Shown one piece after another: positions 9,414 through 19,600 of a stretch of 64,000 nucleotides of DNA. How positions within the stretch are numbered: position 1 is the stretch's first letter; each line of letters begins with the position of its first letter. Position numbers and translations under genes: made by a program. Origin of the DNA: Engraulis encrasicolus (lineage: Eukaryota > Chordata > Actinopteri > Clupeiformes > Engraulidae); contig NC_085874.1 in NCBI RefSeq assembly GCF_034702125.1, positions 947,501-1,011,500 of the forward strand, written 5' to 3'. The notes beneath the pieces were generated by a model that saw only the letters and a program-made list of their open reading frames with translations, was not told where the DNA came from and did not search any database.

Positions 9414-12400
9414 CTGTAACAAACAAACAAGCCAAAAAACAGATTTAAAGACCATATTCTATGAAAACTTCAGATGTAGCTCAAAATCTGCATTGAAGTT
9501 GCAATTCGTCAGGGTGGGCCCAGCGGTTACCCATCCTGTAACATACAAGCAAAAAAAAAGGGTACACATTCAAAGACCACATCCAGAGAAATGTAAACAC
9601 CATCGCTCAAAATCTTGAGAGCCAGCGAGATGTGAGGCCAGAGAGAAGTCTTTGTACGCTTCTGTGTTGATGATACTATTGGTCAGGATGGGCCCAACGG
9701 TTCGATACAACCCACGATTTTTAAATGTATCTTTTAAAAGTAATTAATTTTCTTTTTTTTCATATTTACCAACATTATAAAATAAAATGATAAATAAAAG
9801 CTAGTTTGTAAGTAGAATAAGTTACAACAGGCTACTACTAATTAAAAAAGTTTATAAAACAATAATGATGATTAGAAGCACGATCCCATCATGCCATGTG
9901 TTTGTTTTCTGGACTGAAGGGTAATAGAACTTTGAAAGGGCGTATCACAGTGCTGTCCGGGCCAGGTGTGGTCTACTGCGGCTTGAAATGCTCGATGATG
10001 TGGAAGATCATATGTCCATAAAACCAAATTCTATAATGTGCTCACTACAATGGATATACTTTCTCACCTGGTCGTATGGTGCTGTCCCGACCAAACAGAT
10101 GTAATCTCCTGCGGCCGAGACAGAAGTGCTCGATGATGTGGAACATCTCCACGGGCTTCTCGATGTTGCCGAGCTCCGGCTCCTCTGTGATGATTAGATC
10201 GATGTCCACGTTGGCGTGGATGAAGTCTCCGTCGGTGCTGCGACGCACCGTGCCTTTAATACCCATTAGGCAATGCTCCTGCAAGATAAGATAAGATAAG
10301 ACCTGGGGTAGACTCTAAGGCGGGAGAACTTCGATTCGGATCCGGACTCTGAGGCACGAGAACATAGACTATAAATTGTGATATTTTTTAGGCTTTTATC
10401 CTGACGGACAGACATGACTATTGGCAGTGCCTGCCGTTACTTCTACAAACTACTCAAAAAAGAGGTGTCTACGTATAACCCCTTGAAGAGGAAGGATTTC
10501 CCACCAGTTCTTCTAGAATTGGCCATTCTACAGATCCCATAGAACTCTGTTAAAAATCCTGCACAGTCATGATAGTGAGAACTCAAAATTTTAGCAAAAT
10601 TCTAATCACATACTGTATATGTGACAGTAAGTTACTCCTCAAAGGGATAAGGCAAACAACACACAAAAGCTGTATATGAACATCGCAGCAGACCTTTGTT
10701 CTTTGAAAAACAGCTTTGGGGTCCAACGTTTTGGTCTTGCCAGGATTGTTTTTGTTGGTCTTGATCCAGCAAATATCTTCACATCTTCTAAATCCCCATT
10801 TCCGCAGGCACTGCAAAAACATGATTTGTATTACAGGACAACTGTGAAGTTCATTCTGTATACTATGGAAACCTTAGAAAAGGGGTTTTCAATTTCATTG
10901 AATGTGAGCCTCCCCTTGGAATAGGTAAAGACAACCCACATTTTGTTTGCACTGGTCACATGTAGGAGAACATTTTCATTGTTTTCCTCATTTTTTATTA
11001 TTTATTCGCCTTGCCTACTTTATGCCTCCAAGGCAAGGCACACTGGTTTTGGATTGGTAGTAGAAACGGTGAACCTCTCTGCGTAGCCAGCATTTCCCTC
11101 TGACTATTTTTCTCAAGTTGACGACTGCAGGCAAGCCACTGAATCCTCTACGATTGTTTATCACTAGGCATTTCTGATCGCCCAAGCAGTCACGTCAAAA
11201 TTTTAGTTGATTTGTTCTCTTTTCTCCTACCTGCCTCACTCGCTCAGTCTGCCCTGTCACTTGCTCGCTTGCTCATGGCTATACCACAAAAAATATGCAT
11301 TTAGTACAAACAGAGGACTGAGTATAACACCGTTTTAGTGAGAGGGTACCAAAAAGTAGTTCACTTGTGATAGCCTAGCACCAGCGACCTCTGGAATTAC
11401 AAGGACTGCTTGGAATATCAAAAGAAGTATCTCCACATGTCTACAAGACTGACTAGCTAGGACAGGGGTGCTCAACTGGCGGACCCAGGTCCGGATGCGG
11501 ACCCAAACGCAATGTCATCCGGACCAAGACAAAATCCATCTGTATTTAATATTTATAAATTATACATGAGATTTCGCTGCCATGCGATCTATAGGTGTAT
11601 TTCTGCGAAGCCAGTCTTATGACAAATAAAAGTATCATCACTACAACTCAGTGAGTGAGCAAGAGGCCAGTGCGGCCAGCGAGTGAGGATATTTTCTACA
11701 TCGGTCCGCAGCGACTTTTTTAGACCCTGGAAACATACGAAATTTGGCGAGTGGACCTTTTCAGTTTCTAGTTGAGCACCCCTGAGCTAGGAAATAGGGT
11801 CAAATGTCAAATCCAGGAGTATCAATTTAAGTGATAATTAATATTAGTACAAAATTGCATTAAATTCCAAAATTTTCTCAGCAAATATGAATGGATCGTT
11901 TTTCATTTTCAACACGAAAGGCGTGTCAGAAAGTCCCACATACACTGTTTACAGGTGAATGGCCATGGAGAATAATATTCGAATAGTCAAATAGTGGCTA
12001 GGGATGTTAACCGTTAGACGCTTAACCGGTAGTTGAGCAAAACAGCGTTGTCCGGTTAAAATGTTCTTTCATCGGTAGTCGTCAAAAAAAAAAACCTAAT
12101 TCTTTTTACAGCTCCCAAATGCCAGCCAACGTCGGTTATTAACTTACATTGCGCACACGTGTTATTGGTGATGTATTGTGTGTAGCGGTGTGATCTTTCA
12201 ATATTCAAAAATGACATGTGAGCGAGCCAGCCATCACACCGTGGAATTTATTTAGAGCAACAGCAGCACAGAGCCGCTCTACCACAGCAGAGCTCACGTA
12301 GCCATTCGGGCGGTAGCCTATTGTTGCAATAGGCAACAATTAACACGGGTTACTACAGTATAGTTCTAGTGACAATTTGTGTGCCGTACATGATAGGTCC

Positions 12401-13602
12401 TGTCTGCACAGACAAAACAAAACCGCCACTATTAACCTAAATAAGGCCTATTCAAAAAGCACAACGCTGAAGAGAGTTAACAGAATTAGCAGAGACTTCA
12501 AGACAGCAGAGCCATGCCAAGCTCCATGTGCGCTTCTCCAAAATCAGCAACAATTGATGAGTGTTCGCTACGTGAGAAGTTAAGTGTTGCGTGTAACCCA
12601 TTGCAAATGTATCCTGACGGCAAAATTGTGACAAAATTCACTGCCTGTTGGTGGCTGCGTGTGGACTACGGCATAATGATAGACCTAATTGTAACACTGT
12701 AATAGCAAACGAAGACACGAAAGACTAACTTATGCCTACCTGTTGTGTCTTACTCATCTGTATGGCATGACGACAGGAACCTATAAGGCTACAATGGATT
12801 TTAAGCACGCTACAGAGGCTGTTGGCAATCGGTAAGTTTTTTTTTACTAAGCCTACTTCCCTGTAACACCACCAAATGCAGCGTTCTCCGTTTGTGACTT
12901 TGTAGCGTGAGCTTTTTACAGCCTAGGTTCCGCGATTGGTTGTGTGAAACATGACGGGAATGTCACCATTATGCGTAATCAAAGCAATCATTTTTCTCCC
13001 CCAAAACCTTTATTCCTCAATAAGTAGTGGTCAATGATGGGGAAAATTTTTAATACAAAGGGCATGAACCGTGTGTGACGGGAGCTCTAAAATGGGAGCA
13101 TAACTTGTTTAACGGGCAGAGGAAGACGCGCAACAGGACAGGGTATCATAAATGGCAGTTATAGAATTTTCGTGACTGGTTAACCACCAGTTAATGAAGC
13201 TCGGTAGCCTGTTAAGAGTTTACATTTTCGCCATCCCTAATAGTGGCCATAAATGTCAAAAATTATGTGTTTGCCAAAACATCCCATCCCCACTCACCAT
13301 CCTGCCCAGGTCCAGGCCCTCTCCGGATCCACACCAAAGAAACACAAAGGACCGCAGAGCAGAAATCTCTTCAATCTCCAACTTCATGATCTGAAAGAAT
13401 TGAATTGAAGAAATTCAACCATGAACAAACCTCATGAGTCATCAGTGTGACACAAAAGTATTCATCATACCACAAGCAACAGCCTTGTTAGGAAAACGAG
13501 AGCTGAGCCCATAATATCCTTAGTTACCTAGATTGACCTTCATGATCTCATTCACACAATTACATGAAAGCGAAAGTGTGAAATGATAGTCTCTTCCATT
13601 CA

Positions 13603-13646
<44 letters not shown>

Positions 13647-16600
13647 TCTCTCTCTCTCTCTCTTGCTCCCCAACATCCCACTTGCTGTTGATGTGGGAAC
13701 ATAGTAGCTTTTTACTCAGCTTCTTGAAGGGAAAAAAGTTTTGTGGAAGTACAAAAAAATGAGATTCACATGAAAAGGATCAAATTCAATTTCCATCAAC
13801 GCAGAGCCATGGAAGTAAGAGTTAAGGGATATCTAACAACCCATCTGTACTCACATCGTCCCAGTTCCAAAAGCGTTCAGTAGCAGTGATGCCAGACTCC
13901 CTGTAGTACTCTTCCAACGGAGGCTCCAGCAGGATGACGTCAAACTTACACTTCAGATCTCGCAGGTCAAAGGCATCCAAATCAGTTTGTAAATACCTGA
14001 CACACACATACACAGGAAAATTTGTATTCTGTATACAAAATATAGTATTTTGATACTTGATACTGTTACTTAACTTAACTGTATCTTAGCCCAGCCGTGT
14101 GTGCCCTGTGTACATGTTCTCTGTATGAGTGAACAGTATAATCTACACACAATCTACTACATAAAAAAATGATAACGAAGTGATACCTTAATGATAATAA
14201 AGTTTCATAGCAAAATGACGCAAGCCATGCTGCAATGCCTACTCAGACATTCTATCATCCATGTGTAAATTCTTGCCATTCAAATCTTTTGAGATTATGC
14301 TTTTTAACCCTATATAAAATCCATTTTGCAATGCAATGCCCAAAACAAAAATGTCAATTTCCCTAATCATAATTTCGCAACAAAGCTCTAAAAAATTCAT
14401 GGACTTGCATTGGAGGAGTGTTTGTGGTAGCGATGAGTTCATCTTTGAGTCTGATCAGCTCCCGAAGCTTGGGATACTCTTCAAAGCGATCTGCCAGACC
14501 TGGAAACAATAGCAAAATAATAGCACACTGTTATTCAGCAACTAGATGACTGGATATTTCGGGAGCAAATGAATGTTTAATTAAATAAAAGTACTTCAAA
14601 GCATTGCAAGACTGATCCAGACTGATCCAGACGTATACTGAAAACAGCCAATAAATTGTTGCTCAGTATCTGACTGCTTGTATTGCCTCATCATGACTGA
14701 TGAAACATTTGCTTTGCTTTCAGTAGAAATGTAATGCATTGCAATGCAATGTAGAATTGAATCGGATCGGATCGAATCGCATGGAATTGAATCGAATCGT
14801 TACCTCCCGAATCGTGATCGAATCGGATCGTAAGGGCAGTGCCAATCCACACCACTAACAATTAAGACAAATTAACAAATCAAAATATACACAACATGCA
14901 CCAAATATTGGTAACCATTTTTTTCCGCCATTAGGTGGGTTTGTTTGGTTTAGTAATAATCATACATTTAATTTGGAAGTGCCTTTCTAAACACTCAAGG
15001 TCACAAACGGGAACAGATGGGTTTTCAGTCTGGATTTAAAGAGGCTACCTAGGCCTTACATTTTCCTACCTTCATTTGAAAGTAGCCCTTCTATGAAAAG
15101 CATTCAAGCTTTTGAAAAAAAAAAAGTTGGGAAAAGATGGCTGAATTTCAGTTCACTGTGCTTACCTACGTCCCTGATGAAGTTCTGTGGACGATATCCT
15201 GTATCCACAAAGTGTTGGCAGTAATCGTTATGAGGATTCAGACTTTGTGTTCCCTGTGAAGACAAAATTAATAGTAAAACTAGAGTTGCACCGATCAATC
15301 GGCTGCCGATCATGATTGGCAGATATTGCCTAAAATTAGCCTGATCGATATCAGCAAAAACATGCCGATCAAAAGGCTGATCATGTGACATTAATTACAA
15401 GCGACAATTTTCTAATGTGACACGGGTGTACAGAACCGCCAAAAACGACCAAATTACTTCTCCTGCCTAGACTTTTTTCAAAGTGTTTGAGAAAGATGTA
15501 AAACTTATCTGCTTATCAGAAATGAGAATGCGACATTTGACTGATATGCAGAGTAGGCTATGAGAAACGTGTAGAGACGAAGCCAATGGGTGTATCCCCA
15601 GTCGCCGCACACAGAAGCCTAACGCGTCGGCTCGGCATAGTTCAGTCTGTGATCGGCAGATCATAATTTTTGATGATCGTATCGGTGATTGGGCCAAAAA
15701 ATGCTGATCGGTGCATCTCTAAGTAAAACAGAACATGTTGTTAATAGGGTTCGGAAGTGGGTGACATCACTTTAAACGCGGTGGATTAGCATTTTAACAG
15801 CACCCGGTTTGTAAGGAAAATTTGAACATGTTATTCTCCATTGGGATACTAGTTGGACAAAAAAGACAGACGTTAACATTAGCGTGTCCCTGCATTCCTT
15901 CCTTATAAACAAAAGGTACAGTACAACCACATGGGTGTGTTTATTAAACGAAACAATATAAAAGTAAGTAAATATTAAAGTAATGTTGCTACCCCTCGGC
16001 TAATCGGGAAATTTTGAAAACTTCATCTCACATCTTGCGTGAGCTAAAACGAGTTCCTGCTGCAAGGACTAGTCTCGTAGGCAAACTTCTATGTTTTGAA
16101 GTTATATTACTAAACCAAGCGATTGGACTAACGCAGTTATGGCATTCTTTAAGTTTTAACAAAAGAGTGTTGTCAGGATACATCGGGGCTTGTAGAGAAA
16201 GATTTCCAAAGTCTCAGACGCGAGTATACAGTAGTGTGTGGCTGTTACCATAGGTTACCAATGGACACGGCCATTGACATTTGATACAATTTTCCCTCGT
16301 GTAGTCTGCCAGTCTTCCTGCTTTAGCATGTTGATAGCAACATCGGATTTCTGTTGCCATTTGACTGCTGCTGCAACATGATCAAACCAGTCATCCCTAC
16401 AGTCTATTTGTAACATCCTCCATTGGGTTCGCCACTGACTTGTTTCCACTCAAACCTTATTTGAGACTCCGGGAAACACCATTCAATCTTCCATAGAGAT
16501 TGGGGATTGGGAACCATTATAAGGAAAACTACATGCTTCCGGGTGACTTGCGAACTCTACGTTGTATAAGACTTACACTGCTAAACAAAATCAGAGAGGC

Positions 16601-19600
16601 ATGGGTTATATTACTTGAATAGTGTTCTACATGTTCTTTAACGTCTGGTGCACAAAAAAAATGGCGATGCCAGGTTTTCTTTCTCGTCTTTTTCATTTAT
16701 TTACCAGTATTATTAGTTTTTTTCCCCTTTTGAACCATTATCCACACCTAGAAGCTGTGAATGGAATCTTGAACTTTATAACTGACATTTATTTACAACA
16801 AGAATGAACAAAACAGAAAATCTGAACGACTGTTCGTTATTTATTTTTGGGGTCGTCGGAAGATGTCCACCTTTGATCGTCAAATTTTGCATGACCCTTC
16901 CCTAGCAAGCTTCAAAACGTTGATGACCCTCCCCGCAACGCCGTCAAAAAATGCATGACCCTCCCCTAGGGAGAAGTAAGAAATAGCCATATTCCACCTT
17001 ATTTTTTGACGATGGTGTGATCAATTATAGCGAAAGGGGGAGGCGTTTCTGAGGCTGTTGCATCGAAACATTATACAAACAAGGTAGGCTACTTTGGAAT
17101 GCTTTTTGTAATAAATGGGCCAAACATTTTTGGATGACCCTCCCCGCAGCAATGGAAAAAATGACACGACCCTCCCCTATTTTCTTCCGGTGACCCCGAA
17201 AATAAATAACTCTAGTCAGTGAACAGCAAAATTAAGTCCACCAGTGTGCGGTGATCCTTCTCCTTTTCTCTGGATTACTTATGACTGCACTTCACCAGCA
17301 CTTAGAAACTGGCTGTGTGTAGGAGCTCCATACATTATGTTAATTCTACTTACCTTCAGAAAGGTGCTGGAGTCTTTGTAAACTTCCTCGTAAGGACCAC
17401 TGGTATCAGGCTGCTGCGGTTCCAGCTCATCCTTTTGAAAAAATAAAGATTGAGAAAAAATAATTTAAAAAATGACACTGATATCCAAAATGCAACCGAT
17501 GCATTTGTGAAAGACAGGAAAATACAAGTGAAGGTAAAGGCACATTCAAACATTTGATTCACTGACCATGACCTTTAAAGGACAAGTAAACCATTTTCAA
17601 CATTTATTTTCTGAACTGGTTGCAATAAAGTAGAGTGGTCTGATGTTTGCTCTAGTCTCTGTTATTTGGCCAATTTGGATTTTGTATCAATTGGCTTTAT
17701 AATGCCATTTAAAAATTGGTGCTTGAATTTTGAGTCATTTAGTCTGGGTGATTTTCATGAAAATCAGGTTTTAAATGGACCAAACCCCAACATTTTCAAA
17801 ATACATTTAAATTAAAATGTTCTCTTTGTTTTACAAGATGGAGGTCTGAAATAGTTAAAAACATTTTATCATGAAATCGTACTATGGGGATAATGAAATG
17901 GAATAAATAGAAGTAAATAATTATAGAATAAACTGAAATGTGAATTATGTTTAGTATAATATTTATATTGTTTATCTGTGTTGAGGAAATAGTTTTAATT
18001 ATAATTATAATAGTTTAATATATAAGTTAATTAAAAGCAACATAATTAATGCATGGTTTATTTTGGTGAGATAAAAAAATGGCTAGTTGACCTTCCATTT
18101 GGGTAGTAAGAAAAATACCTATTAGCCAAATTGGCAGGTGGTGGAAAAAGTTAATTTAGAGCCCTGGTTATAATAATTATAATGATACCCGTTGCTGTTC
18201 CACCAGGTCCTCAGGCTCCTCCCCCTCCACTTGGCACTTTCTTTTGGAGACTGAAGCCATCGTGTCCAAAGAGACCCTTGGAGAAAACAAAAAGCTTTTC
18301 AAATAATAATAACAATGACAACTATTTATATAGCACAATTCACAATATGCTAAACAATTAGGTTAAAGGGGCTCCAGGTAGGATTAAAAAGTTTAATCAA
18401 GCACGGTCCTGAGTCAGCCGATGCTTATGCGAGCCATTAGTAAGTGAAAAATGGCTCTCAAGACCACTTCCACGTTCCGTTGTCAGAAAACCCCACATGC
18501 AACTTTTGACAGCGCAGTCCGAACGAGTGTCGTAATGTGGTAATTGTCAATTGTCTTAAGGAAGAAAAATCCGCACTCACAAACTGCGTCTCATTATTTA
18601 TTTATATTACCACCATGTCCAAAAAGCAAACGCGTTTCGGCTATCAAGCCTTCATCAGTGCGTGGTACCACAGTGGTGGTAATATAAATAAATAATGAGA
18701 CGCAGTTTGTGAGTGCGGATTTTTCTTCCTTAAGTTGATGCATTTTGTCTCGCACCCAAGGACTTTCGTTTTTCCAAGAAGTTGAGCGCGTCCTTTGCCA
18801 AAAATTGTCAATTGTCCCCACCATTAAGCTTACAGAATTAAATCCATGTCACTTCAATCCACTAACCTACAAATTTCTCTTGTCTCTTCAATCTCCTTCT
18901 GCTCATCTTTGCTGTTGAGCACGGCACCGATGGAGTCTGCACTCTCAGCCCCAAGCTGAAAAGAAGAACATTATTCATACGACCGTTCAACAGTTAGTTT
19001 AAAGGATACTGTAAGTGCACCAATTTGAAAACATTAAAGCCCATTTTCTGAATTGTCTGCAATAATGTTTTTTTATGTTGCCGTCTTTGTTTACTTATGT
19101 GTTTAAACTACACCAGTGGTGAAAGACTAGTTAACTTTGTCGTATGCTATGTTGGTGTTCTTTCTCCACTTTTAATTTCTTACCAAAATGTTGAAATTGT
19201 CAACTGTTTTAAGTATCCAGGCATATTGACTGCAAGCATAACTGCACTATAATGCCGATGACATATGCAAAAAGACCAATCAGAGGTTGTTTTTAATCAG
19301 GAAACTGAAAGGCTGTGGGTCATTTCACCTGAAATCAGACACTTTGGGACCCGACCGACACGGATTTCAACCATACTTGCTGTGTCTGTTTAGTAGCAAG
19401 GTAGCACCCCAGAACTGCATTTGTGTGAATCTGACACCAATATTAAGGGAGAAACAGACTAGCGAAGGTTTACATATGAGGGTAGGACACTATGCATTCA
19501 GCCTTGATTATATCAGTCAGTGTAAGACACAAAAAGATGTCTGTGGTGTTATTTGAAAGCTCTTTTCTGGCTCTACAAATTACACAAACTGCATAGAACA

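Noticed and set aside
9057..9448. Overlapping frames on both strands at the end of mettl14
   Set aside because: Shadows of the exon 11 RGG-coding sequence, whose GC-rich codons keep other frames open.
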